Assembly (NCBI RefSeq): GCF_014640555.1
Contig: NZ_BMHE01000015.1
Span: 1 to 64,000, forward strand
Length of the DNA: 64,000 nt
Source: Paenibacillus marchantiophytorum
GTDB lineage: Bacteria; Bacillota; Bacilli; Paenibacillales; NBRC-103111
Reading direction: 5' to 3'
Positions 7,412-16,600 of this stretch are shown here, piece after piece. The position numbers and the translations under genes were made by a program. Each line of letters opens with the position of its first letter. The stretch's first letter is position 1. A model generated the notes under the pieces. That model ran no database searches. It was not told the origin of the DNA and worked only from the letters and a program-made list of their open reading frames with translations.

Positions 7412-8399
7412 TGCAATGGGCGGCGATAATGCTCCTAAGATCGTAGTGGAAGGTGCACTCGCAGCGGCCAAGGAATGGAAGGATGTACATATCATCCTGG
7501 TCGGCAACAGCGCCGCGATTGAGGCTCACCTCACAGAACGGCCAGCGAATCTAACGATCCGTCATACCGAAGAAATCATTGAAGCGGAAGATGAGCCTGT
7601 GAAAGCTGTTCGCCGCAAAAAGGATTCTTCCATGGTAGTGGCTGGAAGGCTGGTACGCGAGAAAGAAGCAGAGGCGATGATTTCCGCAGGGAATACGGGA
7701 GCATTGATGACGACGGGATTACTTGTTGTTGGTCGCATTCCTGGGATTGAACGTCCGGCATTAGCTTCTATGATACCAACCTTAGATGGGAATGGTGTGC
7801 TTGCGCTGGATTTAGGCGCAAATATGGATGCTACGGCCGAACATTTGCTTCAGTATGCCATTATGGGCAGTATATACCGCTCCAAAGTGGATGGTATAAC
7901 CAAGCCGCGAGTTGGTCTGATGAATGTAGGTACTGAAGCGACCAAAGGGAATGAATTAACGAAAACAGCATATCCTTTATTGGAGCAAGCACCTATTCAT
8001 TTCGTTGGAAATGTGGAATCATCACAAGTTCTTCGAGCCAAATGCGATGTCATCGTATGTGATGGTTTTGCTGGAAATATTATGCTGAAATCATTAGAAG
8101 GTGCGGCTTCGGCGATCTTCTCAGCGCTAAAGCAAGAGTTTACTAAAACAATATTTACTAAACTTGCGGCGGCTGTTTTGAAACCGGGCTTGACGCTATT
8201 TCGTAAAAGATTCGATCCCAATGAACATGGTGCTGCGCCACTGCTGGGGATTGATGGACTTGTTCTGAAAAGCCATGGCTCCTCAGATGCCAATGCTATT
8301 AAGAATGCTGTTCGTCAAGCGAGAATAGCTTTGCAGAATGATTTGGTTGGCACCATATCTGCCGAAATTAGCCATGGGAAGAGAGATATAACAACATGA
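7395..8399 (+). CDS. plsX: Phosphate acyltransferase PlsX
   Basis: 334 residues. It converts acyl-ACP to acyl-phosphate, the acyl donor for PlsY in membrane phospholipid synthesis, acting peripherally at the membrane. N-terminal MRIAIDAMGGDNAPK is diagnostic, with LALDLGANMDATAEHL near the middle and CDGFAGNIMLK later. The ATG has GGGAGGACAAGC upstream inside the end of fapR. Its TGA overlaps the fabH ATG (ATGA). Confidence 0.97.
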   Translation: MRIAIDAMGGDNAPKIVVEGALAAAKEWKDVHIILVGNSAAIEAHLTERPANLTIRHTEEIIEAEDEPVKAVRRKKDSSMVVAGRLVREKEAEAMISAGNTGALMTTGLLVVGRIPGIERPALASMIPTLDGNGVLALDLGANMDATAEHLLQYAIMGSIYRSKVDGITKPRVGLMNVGTEATKGNELTKTAYPLLEQAPIHFVGNVESSQVLRAKCDVIVCDGFAGNIMLKSLEGAASAIFSALKQEFTKTIFTKLAAAVLKPGLTLFRKRFDPNEHGAAPLLGIDGLVLKSHGSSDANAIKNAVRQARIALQNDLVGTISAEISHGKRDITT

Positions 8400-9382
8400 A
8401 TCTAATACCAGTTGGGGTCCTCGGAACGGGGAAATACGTACCAGAGCGTATATTAACGAATCAAGAACTTGAAACCATGGTCGAAACCAATGATGAATGG
8501 ATCGTCAGCCGAACAGGGATTCGCGAAAGAAGAATTGCAGCAGAAGGACAAGCTACTTCTGATCTATGCTACGAAGCTTCCCTTATTGCGATGGCTAGCG
8601 CAGGCATTACCGCGGATCAACTTGATTTGATCATCGTCGCGACAATTACACCGGACATGTCTTTCCCGTCTACGGCTTGCGTGCTGCAAGAGAAGCTGGG
8701 CGCTAAGAAAGCAGCAGCTTTTGATCTTTCTGCCGCTTGCTCCGGCTTCGTCTATGGCCTAGCGAATGCTGCGAATTTCATCGCAACGGGAACTTATAAA
8801 TATGCGCTCGTGATTGGAGCAGATTGCTTATCCCGGATCACAGACTATACGGATCGTAACACCTGCATTCTTTTTGGGGATGGAGCGGGAGCCGTTGTCA
8901 TTGGTGAAGTGCCTGAGGAAAGAGGCTTTAAATCCTTCGAGCTGGGCGCAGATGGTACGGGAGGTCCTCTTCTGAAAATTGAAGGTGGAGGTTCACGTAA
9001 CCCGGCTACGCAAGCTTCGATTGACCAACGTCTGCATTACATCTATATGGCCGGTGCTGAGGTTTTCAAATTCGCCGTGCGAATTATGGGCAATGCGGCA
9101 GATGAAGCTTTGCGTAAAGCAGGCTGGGAAAAAGCGGACATCGATTTGCTAGTTCCGCATCAAGCGAATATGAGAATTATTCAAGCCTCTTTGAATCGTT
9201 TGGAATTAACGGATGACAAATGTATGATCAATTTAGACAAATACGGCAACATGTCCGCAGCTTCCATTCCTGTAGCGCTAGCTGAAGCAGCTGAGCAGGG
9301 TAGATTAAAAGAAGGCGACCGCATCGTGTTGGTTGGCTTCGGCGGCGGCTTGACGTGGGGCGCATCTGCTCTGGTGTGGTAG
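8396..9382 (+). CDS. fabH: Beta-ketoacyl-ACP synthase III
   Basis: 328 residues. It starts fatty acid chains by condensing an acyl-CoA primer with malonyl-ACP; in Firmicutes the primers are mostly branched-chain. The catalytic triad is visible: Cys115 in LSAACSGFVYG, His in VPHQANMRI and Asn in GNMSAASIP. The C-terminus GFGGGLTWGASALVW is typical. In B. subtilis fabH sits elsewhere; here it is inserted between plsX and fabD, with translational coupling to plsX. A 75-bp gap without a terminator leads to fabD. Confidence 0.97.
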   Translation: MNLIPVGVLGTGKYVPERILTNQELETMVETNDEWIVSRTGIRERRIAAEGQATSDLCYEASLIAMASAGITADQLDLIIVATITPDMSFPSTACVLQEKLGAKKAAAFDLSAACSGFVYGLANAANFIATGTYKYALVIGADCLSRITDYTDRNTCILFGDGAGAVVIGEVPEERGFKSFELGADGTGGPLLKIEGGGSRNPATQASIDQRLHYIYMAGAEVFKFAVRIMGNAADEALRKAGWEKADIDLLVPHQANMRIIQASLNRLELTDDKCMINLDKYGNMSAASIPVALAEAAEQGRLKEGDRIVLVGFGGGLTWGASALVW

Positions 9383-9457
9383 TCACGAACACGAACATTC
9401 CATTGTCCTTATAAACTTCATTTTAAAATTTATCGCCAAAGGGGATTTTTTTCTCGT

Positions 9458-10408
9458 ATGGGTAAAATAGCATTTGTTTTTCCTGGTCAAGGTTCGCAGT
9501 CTGTGGGGATGGGGCAGGATTTGTACACGAATCATCCTGCCGCCAAATCGTATTATGACCGCGCGAATGAAGCGCTCGGCTTCTCTTTATCGGATTTGAT
9601 CTTCGAGGGTCCGGAGGACCAGTTGAAGATCACGTACCACACGCAGCCTGCGCTGCTGACAACAAGCATCGCTTGTCTGGAAGCGTTCAAGGCGGCGGGC
9701 ATTACACCGGACTATGTCGCCGGACATAGTTTGGGCGAGTACAGCGCGCTCGTCGCAGCCGGCGTGCTCGGGTTCGAAGACGCGGTCCGCACCGTGCGGG
9801 CTCGCGGCGAGTTCATGGAGCAGGCCGTCCCAGGCGGCCTGGGCGCCATGGCAGCCGTGCTGGGAGCCGAGCGCGCAGCGCTGGCGGAGCTATGCTCGGC
9901 TATCACAAGCGGCGGCTCCGTCGTGGAGCTCGCCAACGTGAACTGCCCGGGACAGATCGTCGTCTCGGGCAGCCAAGAGGGCGTTGCAGCAGTTGTCGAA
10001 CGCTGCAAAGAAGCCGGCGCGAAGCGCGCCATACCGCTCGAGGTGAGCGGGCCCTTTCACTCTTCGCTCATGAAGCCAGCTTCGGAGCGCCTCGCTGAGG
10101 TGCTCGCGTCCGTGGAGATGAGCGATGCAGCCGTGCCCGTTGTGGCCAACGTAACGGCTCGCCCTGTTACGCAGCCCAGCGATATTCGCGGTCTGCTTGT
10201 TGAACAAGTGTATTCCCCTGTATTATGGGAAGACACCATTGCTTACTTGATCGGCCAAGGCGTCGACACGTTCATTGAGCTTGGCTCAGGAACCGTTCTC
10301 GCCGGATTGATCAAGAAGATCGACAAAACGGTGAAAACGGTGTCCATTGGCAGCCTAGAAGCTTTGGAGAAGTACATGCAGGAGGTGCACAATCATGCTA
10401 ACGGGTAA
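9458..10408 (+). CDS. fabD: Malonyl-CoA:ACP transacylase
   Basis: 316 residues, normal length. It moves the malonyl group from CoA to ACP. N-terminal FVFPGQGSQSVGMG and the nucleophile motif GHSLGEYSAL with Ser91 are clear; the His of GPFHSSLM completes the dyad. The middle of the gene (about 9680-10170) is much richer in GC than either end or the neighbours, which also produces long meaningless antisense frames. Its end overlaps fabG by 14 bp. Confidence 0.97.
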   Translation: MGKIAFVFPGQGSQSVGMGQDLYTNHPAAKSYYDRANEALGFSLSDLIFEGPEDQLKITYHTQPALLTTSIACLEAFKAAGITPDYVAGHSLGEYSALVAAGVLGFEDAVRTVRARGEFMEQAVPGGLGAMAAVLGAERAALAELCSAITSGGSVVELANVNCPGQIVVSGSQEGVAAVVERCKEAGAKRAIPLEVSGPFHSSLMKPASERLAEVLASVEMSDAAVPVVANVTARPVTQPSDIRGLLVEQVYSPVLWEDTIAYLIGQGVDTFIELGSGTVLAGLIKKIDKTVKTVSIGSLEALEKYMQEVHNHANG

Positions 10409-11135
10409 AGTTGCACTCGTCACAGGTGCATCCAGAGGTATTGGCCGGGCTATTGCTCTGCATTTAGCTGAGCATGGCGCAGATGTTGCCGTGAACTATG
10501 CCGGAAGCGAGACTGCTGCCGGCGAAGTCGTAGCAGCTATTGAAGCAATGGGCCGCAAGGCGGTCAAATTGCGCGCAGATGTCAGCAGTTTTCAAGAAGC
10601 CGATAATTTAGTCAAGCAAACGTTAGAGATTTTTGGTAAAATTGATATTCTTGTGAATAATGCTGGCATAACAAGAGACAATTTAATCATGCGAATGAAG
10701 GAAGAAGAGTTCGATCAAGTCATCGCTACGAATCTGAAAGGCGTATTTAACTGTGTGAAAGCCGTTACCCGCCCTATGATGAAGCAGCGATTCGGTCGAA
10801 TTATTAATATATCTTCTGTAGTTGGCGTGCTCGGCAACCCGGGTCAGGCCAACTATGTAGCAGCCAAAGCAGGCGTCATTGGTTTAACCAAAGCGACTGC
10901 TAGGGAACTTTCTTCTCGAGGCATTACCGTGAATGCGGTGGCTCCAGGTTTTATTGAAACCGATATGACCGACAAATTGTCGGCCGAGATGCGAGAACAT
11001 ATGTTGAAGCAGATTCCACTGGAACGTCTGGGTCAGCCTGAGGAAATTGCAAAGGTAGTTCGCTTCTTAGCGTCCGACGATGCGTCCTATATGACAGGCC
11101 AAACGCTTCATGTAGATGGCGGCATGTACATGTAA
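10395..11135 (+). CDS. fabG: 3-oxoacyl-ACP reductase
   Basis: 246 residues, a short-chain dehydrogenase that performs the first, NADPH-dependent reduction of each elongation cycle. Visible are TGASRGIGRAIA (cofactor loop), NNAG, the Ser of INISSVVG, and Tyr/Lys of NYVAAKAG. The C-terminus DGGMYM is typical. AGGAGGTGCACAATC precedes the ATG inside fabD. Confidence 0.97.
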   Translation: MLTGKVALVTGASRGIGRAIALHLAEHGADVAVNYAGSETAAGEVVAAIEAMGRKAVKLRADVSSFQEADNLVKQTLEIFGKIDILVNNAGITRDNLIMRMKEEEFDQVIATNLKGVFNCVKAVTRPMMKQRFGRIINISSVVGVLGNPGQANYVAAKAGVIGLTKATARELSSRGITVNAVAPGFIETDMTDKLSAEMREHMLKQIPLERLGQPEEIAKVVRFLASDDASYMTGQTLHVDGGMYM

Positions 11136-11149
11136 GATTTTCCAGAAAG

Positions 11150-11198
11150 AGAATCTAGAAATTGCCTACTGGCAATCTGTCAAAGATTCTCGTATAAT
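11150..11198 (+). promoter_or_regulatory. Hairpin and -10 box between fabG and acpP
   Basis: A two-part inverted repeat is present: outer AGAATCT (11150-11156) with AGATTCT (11184-11190), inner ATTGCC (11161-11166) with GGCAAT (11171-11176). No T-run follows; instead a perfect TATAAT lies at 11193-11198, with a weak -35 (TGGCAA, 11170-11175) at 17 bp. It looks like a separate acpP promoter overlapped by a dyad, or an mRNA-stabilising structure. Confidence 0.4.
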
Positions 11199-11219
11199 AC
11201 CAAAGAGGAGGTGAACCGG

Positions 11220-11453
11220 ATGTCCGACGTATTGGATCGTGTTAAACGAATTGTAGTCGATCGTCTAGGGGTTGATGAAGCTGAAGTCACCCTCGAAGCA
11301 TCTTTCAAAGAAGATCTTGGTGCTGATTCTCTCGATGTAGTTGAATTAGTAATGGAATTAGAAGATGAGTTCGATCTAGAAATTTCAGATGAAGATGCTG
11401 AGAAGATTACGACAGTAGGAGAAGTTACGAATTACATAAAATCTCATACGTAA
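11220..11453 (+). CDS. acpP: Acyl carrier protein
   Basis: 77 residues, very acidic. It carries growing acyl chains on 4'-phosphopantetheine attached to Ser37 of the GADSLDVVELVM motif. The ATG at 11220 is chosen (AGAGGAGGTGAACCGG upstream); the in-frame GTG at 11211 lies inside the ribosome site. It has its own likely promoter and is followed by a terminator-like hairpin before fabF, an arrangement that would yield extra acpP transcript. Confidence 0.97.
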   Translation: MSDVLDRVKRIVVDRLGVDEAEVTLEASFKEDLGADSLDVVELVMELEDEFDLEISDEDAEKITTVGEVTNYIKSHT

Positions 11454-11463
11454 TAGTCTACCG

Positions 11464-11497
11464 AGTCCCGTTTCTAATCAAGACGGGACTTTCTCTC
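11464..11497 (+). terminator. Terminator or attenuator between acpP and fabF
   Basis: AGTCCCGT (11464-11471) pairs perfectly with ACGGGACT (11483-11490), followed by TTCTCT. The T-run is imperfect, so partial read-through to fabF is plausible. Confidence 0.6.
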
Positions 11498-11546
11498 CAT
11501 TTTGAACAACAAAAAATTAAGTTTCTCTACATAGAAGGTGGTACAT

Positions 11547-12782
11547 ATGAACAGAGTTGTGATTACAGGTATGGGCGTAGTTACTGCCCTTGGTCAAGAC
11601 TTAGAAACGTTTTGGGGAAATCTGACTTCCGGTAAATCCGGCGTTAGTTTAATTGAGAATTTTGATGTAACTGAATACCCCACTCGCATTGCAGCTGAAG
11701 TGAAAGATTTCAACATTGAGAATTATGTGGATCGCAAAGAATCTCGCCGTATGGACCGGTTCGTTCAATTCGCAGTCGCAGGAGCAATTAATGCACTGAA
11801 GGACGCTAACTTGAATGTGAAAGAAGATACGGATCCTGAACGCGTGGGCGTTTCGGTAGGTTCTGGCATTGGCGGTTTGAATACTTGGGAAGAACAACAT
11901 AGAATTCTTTTGGAAAAAGGGCCGAAACGTGTTTCGCCATTCTTCATTCCAATGATGATTGCGAACATGGCTTCAGGTCATATCTCGATGGTGACAGGTG
12001 CTAAAGGACCGAATTCCACAGCTGTAACAGCTTGTGCAACAGGAACGCACTCCATCGGTGATTCCTTCAAAATGATTCAACGCGGCGATGCTGACGTGAT
12101 GATTTGCGGTGGAGCAGAGGCGACCATCACACCAATTGGTGTAGCTGGTTTCTGTGCGCTGCGGGCAATGTCTACACGCAACGAAGAGCCGCATCTGGCA
12201 AGCCGTCCATTCGATACGGATCGTGATGGGTTTGTTATGGGAGAAGGCGCAGGCGTCATGATTCTGGAATCCCTAGAACATGCACAGCAGCGCGGAGCTC
12301 GTATTTATGCGGAAGTGATTGGTTACGGTATGAGCGGCGACGCTTATCACATGACAGATCCGGACCCAGACGGAGCCGCACGTTGTATGGTGAAAGCGAT
12401 TAAGGACGCAGGGATTGCACCAGAATCCATCACTTATATCAATGCTCATGGAACTTCTACATCGGTAGGAGATAAATCCGAGACGACGGCGATTAAGAAA
12501 GCATTAGGTGAACATGCGTACAAAGTAGCAGTGAGCTCGACGAAGTCCATGACAGGCCATTTGCTTGGCGCTGCTGGTGGGGTAGAAGCCGTTATATGCG
12601 GATTGACAATTTCCAATAATTTGATTGCTCCAACAATTAATCTGGTTAACCAAGATCCTGAGTGTGATTTGGATTATGTACCGAATGTAGCTCGTGAAGC
12701 GAAGGTTGATATTGCGATGTCGAACTCATTCGGTTTTGGCGGACACAATGCAACCATTATCTTGAAAAGGTTTGAAGCATAA
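11547..12782 (+). CDS. fabF: Beta-ketoacyl-ACP synthase II
   Basis: 411 residues from the ATG at 11547 (AGAAGGTGGTACAT upstream). It elongates acyl-ACP by condensation with malonyl-ACP. The active-site Cys163 lies in VTACATGTHSI and the two histidines in NAHGTST and GHLLGAAGG. The C-terminus SNSFGFGGHNATI is typical. It completes the cluster; fabZ, fabI and acc genes are not in this window. Confidence 0.97.
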   Translation: MNRVVITGMGVVTALGQDLETFWGNLTSGKSGVSLIENFDVTEYPTRIAAEVKDFNIENYVDRKESRRMDRFVQFAVAGAINALKDANLNVKEDTDPERVGVSVGSGIGGLNTWEEQHRILLEKGPKRVSPFFIPMMIANMASGHISMVTGAKGPNSTAVTACATGTHSIGDSFKMIQRGDADVMICGGAEATITPIGVAGFCALRAMSTRNEEPHLASRPFDTDRDGFVMGEGAGVMILESLEHAQQRGARIYAEVIGYGMSGDAYHMTDPDPDGAARCMVKAIKDAGIAPESITYINAHGTSTSVGDKSETTAIKKALGEHAYKVAVSSTKSMTGHLLGAAGGVEAVICGLTISNNLIAPTINLVNQDPECDLDYVPNVAREAKVDIAMSNSFGFGGHNATIILKRFEA

Positions 12783-12842
12783 TTTGCCTTCCTACGAAGA
12801 AAGATAACGGAATATCATTCTCTCTGGGCGGTGAGTTAAGCA

Positions 12843-13544
12843 ATGAATCGTGATATCAAAGTACTGCAGAAGCAAATCGGCATCACTTTTAGGAAGACGG
12901 AATTGCTGAAGCAGGCATTTACCCATTCCTCTTATGTGAATGAACACCGTATTGCTGGACACAAAGATAATGAGCGGCTGGAGTTTCTAGGCGATGCTGT
13001 CCTTGAGCTAACGGTTTCAGAATTTTTATATGATTCTTATCCAGGGCGTTCGGAAGGCGAATTAACGAAGCTTAGAGCCTCGATTGTTTGTGAGCCGTCC
13101 TTAGTTACTTTTGCTGAAGATTTGGATTTTGGCGCATTTGTTTTGCTTGGCAAAGGTGAGGAATTGACAGGCGGGCGATCCCGTCCGGCTCTCCTTGCCG
13201 ATGTATTTGAATCCTTCATAGGCGCTTTATACCTCGATCAAGGGATCGAGGTTGTCAAAGGATTTCTCCATAAACATGTGTTCACCAAAATCTCCAACGA
13301 AGGCAAGCTTCTTGTGATCGATTACAAGACACAATTGCAAGAACATACACAGCATCATAATATGGGTTCACTGGAATACCGGATTGTCAATGAACGTGGA
13401 CCTGCTCATGAGCGTGAGTTCGTTGCAGAGGTGTATATGGATGTTGATCTGCTGGGAACCGGTGCAGGACGTTCCAAGAAAGAGGCGGAACAGCAAGCAG
13501 CAGCTCAAGCTTTGTTGAAATTGAATGTCACCGTTCAGCGATAA
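12843..13544 (+). CDS. rnc: Ribonuclease III
   Basis: 233 residues. It cleaves double-stranded RNA in rRNA and mRNA processing. The catalytic signature ERLEFLGDAVLELTVSEFLY (about 43-62) and the second acidic site in LADVFESFIGALYLDQG are present. The double-stranded RNA-binding domain occupies about 160-230, with GAGRSKKEAEQQAAAQAL. The ATG follows GGGCGGTGAGTTAAGCA. It precedes smc and ftsY as in Bacillus, but with a terminator between. Confidence 0.97.
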   Translation: MNRDIKVLQKQIGITFRKTELLKQAFTHSSYVNEHRIAGHKDNERLEFLGDAVLELTVSEFLYDSYPGRSEGELTKLRASIVCEPSLVTFAEDLDFGAFVLLGKGEELTGGRSRPALLADVFESFIGALYLDQGIEVVKGFLHKHVFTKISNEGKLLVIDYKTQLQEHTQHHNMGSLEYRIVNERGPAHEREFVAEVYMDVDLLGTGAGRSKKEAEQQAAAQALLKLNVTVQR

Positions 13545-13560
13545 CGAATATAGCTAGAGG

Positions 13561-13584
13561 AGGCAGCTGCGGCTGCCTTTTTTG
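13561..13584 (+). terminator. Terminator after rnc
   Basis: AGGCAGC (13561-13567) and GCTGCCT (13572-13578) form a GC-rich stem followed by six T. Confidence 0.75.
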
Positions 13585-13615
13585 GTTTTTATCTCTCTTA
13601 TTTTTAGAAGGGATA

Positions 13616-13624
13616 TGTTACAAT
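13616..13624 (+). promoter_or_regulatory. Extended -10 promoter of smc
   Basis: TGT-TACAAT (13616-13624) is an extended -10 element 19 bp before the smc ATG; no good -35 is seen. The terminator just upstream supports a fresh start here. Confidence 0.4.
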
Positions 13625-13642
13625 AATTTTTGAGGTGAGACC

Positions 13643-16600
13643 ATGTTTTTGAAACGGATTGAATTATCCGGGTTTAAGTCTTTCGCAGACCGGACGGAAC
13701 TGGAATTTGTACGCGGTATCACCGCAGTTGTAGGTCCGAATGGTAGCGGAAAAAGCAATATTTCAGACGGTATCCGCTGGGTACTGGGTGAACAAAGCGC
13801 CAAATCTTTGCGTGGCGGCAAGATGGAAGATGTTATTTTTGCCGGCAGTGATTCACGCCGTGCGGTTAACTTTGGGGAAGTGTCACTGACGCTGGACAAT
13901 ACGTCACAGTCTCTGCCGCTTGATTTTAATGAAGTAACGGTAACTCGCCGAGTGCATCGCAGCGGGGAGAGCGAGTATTTAATTAATAAGCAGCCCTGCC
14001 GTCTGAAAGATATCACCGAATTGTTCATGGATACGGGAATTGGGAAAGAAGCGTATTCGATTATTGGACAAGGACGTATTGAAGAGATTTTGAGCACAAA
14101 ATCCGAAGATCGTCGGGGTATCTTTGAGGAAGCCTCGGGGATTGTTAAATATAAATCACGCAAACGGGAAGCAGAGAAGAAATTAGGGGAAACCGAGCAG
14201 AACTTGCTGCGGATTCACGATCTTGTTTCCGAGCTAGAGGATCAAATTGAACCGCTTCGCGAGCAGTCGGAGAAAGCAATTCGCTATAAGGAGCTTCGCG
14301 AGACGCTCAAGAGCAGTGAGATTGCCATGTATGTCCATCAAATCGATCAGATTTATCTTTCGTGGAATGAAGCTTCGCAAAAGTTAGAAAAGCTGACGAA
14401 AGAGCAAACGGAGCTTTCCACAATCGTGAATCAGCATGATGCCCATCTGGAGAAGCATCGCTGGGAAACGCGCCGACTGGAAGAAGAGTTGGAGAAATTG
14501 CAAGAAAGCTTGCTTGGGCTGAGCGAGGATTTCGAGAAGTGCGAAGGACATGGTGAAGTTCTCAAAGAACGGAAGAAAAACTATGTCGGGAATCATCAGC
14601 AGTTAAGCACAACGATTGCGATTCAAGAGCAGCGAAAGCTGGATAAAGAAGCCGAACTGAGTGAGCAGCGGGAGAAAATCATCCAAATTGGCGCACAGTT
14701 ATTTGAGTTTCAGGCCAAGCTGACAGCTGAGGAGCAGCGTTTGCTGGGTGTTAATGGCGGGATCAGCTCATCGCCAGAAGATCAATTAAAAGGGGAGCTG
14801 CTGGAAACCCTTAACCGGATGGCCCAGGCGCGCAATGAAATTCGGTATGCGGAGCAGCAGACGGAGAGCCTTGCACGCCGTTTGGAGAGATTGGATGAAG
14901 AACGCCAAAAATGGTCCGAACAGCGGGAGAAAATTACACTGCGCAAGCAGGAATTAACGGTTAAGCTGGATGAGACCGTCCAAGAAATTGAAGATGTTAG
15001 GCAACAGTATGTGCAGCTAACCCAAAGCTTGAAAAATAAACAAAGCTTATTGGATGAAGCGCAGGGAATGGTTCGCAAATGGGAACAAAAGCTTGATGCC
15101 TTAACCTCCCGTCGTGATACCATGAAGGAAATGGCTAACGACTATGATGGCTTTATGCAAGGGGTTAAGGAAGTCCTTAAAGCGAAAACCCGCAAAGATT
15201 TGAAGGGAATTCGCGGCGCAATTGCCGAACTGGTCAAAGTGCCCGCGGATGTGGAAGTAGCGATAGAGACAGCGCTCGGCGGCGCCTTGCAAAATATCGT
15301 GGTTGAAACGGAAGCCGATGGTCGTGAAGCCATTGCCTTCTTGAAACGCCGCCAAATGGGGCGGGCTACTTTCCTGCCGATGAATGTCATTCGGGGTCGT
15401 TCGATTGGCGATCATGAGCTAAGCTCGTTGAAATCTGCCAAAGGCTTTATCGGTCTTGCGGTTGATCTCGTTTCATTCGATGCCACTTATACGAATATTT
15501 TCTCAAGCTTATTAGGGAATGTTGTAGTTGCCCAGAGCTTGGAAGATGCCAATCATATTGCGGCCAAAGCACAATACCGCTACCGTGTTGTCACGTTGGA
15601 AGGTGACGTTGTTAATCCCGGCGGTTCTATGACTGGCGGAAGCTTGCAGAAGAAATCGACGAATCTGCTAGGTCGCCAACGTCAGATTGAGGAATTGGAT
15701 CAAGAAATCAAGAGCTCTGAGCAGCAGCTTAGCGGTTTGCGCAGCCAATCCGGCGTGATGAAGCGTGAGATTACTGATGATATGATGACGATTGAGCAGC
15801 TTCGCCAGCTAGGGGAACAGAAACGGATCACGGAGCAGCAAGTTCGTGCAGAATTGAACCCGTTGGAATCCGAAAGCCGGACAGTTGAAGACCAGCTTTC
15901 CCAGGATAGTCAAGATCGAGGTTCATTACTGGCAGAGAAGGCTGATTTGGCTCTCAAGAAAACGGAAGCCGAAGCTATGTTGGCTGAGCTTCAGCAAGAG
16001 GAAGCTTCCTTGCAGCAGGCTATTCGCGAAGCTGAAAACTCCAGAAAAGCCAGTGAATCCGAAAAAGAAGAGCTGCAAAGCCAATTGACAGATTTGAAGG
16101 TTAAAGTGGCATCGATTTCTCAAGAGAAGCAATCTCTGCAAGACCAACAGCGGCGTTTGCAGCAGGATCTTGGAGAGGTTGATCGGGAGATGGAGATGAA
16201 CCGAGGGCTTCTTGTTCAACTGGAACAAGATATGGCTTTGCTTGAGCAGGAGACGGTGCTGCAAGTTGAATTGCTTAACGATCTCAAGCTCAAAAAGCAG
16301 CAATGTACGGAAAGTATCGATTTCAAACGGGCTGAACGAACGGAATGGCTACATAAGCTTGAGCAGGAAGAGAATGAAACTCGCGCGCAGCGCACGCAAC
16401 TAAAACAGGTTGAAGAGAGTTTGCACCAAACGGAAGTTCGTGTAACTCGTCTGGATGTTGAACTTGAGAATATGCTGAAAAAGCTGGCTGAAGACTACGA
16501 ACTTAGCTATGAGCTGGCCAAAGATCGCTACCCGGTGCCGGAAGATATTCAAGGGACCCAAAGTAAAGTACGTGAGCTCAAACGTGAGATTGCTTCCTTG

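Noticed and set aside
9712..10207. Several long open frames antisense to fabD
   Set aside because: They arise from the GC-rich third positions of fabD; no ribosome sites and no plausible protein features.
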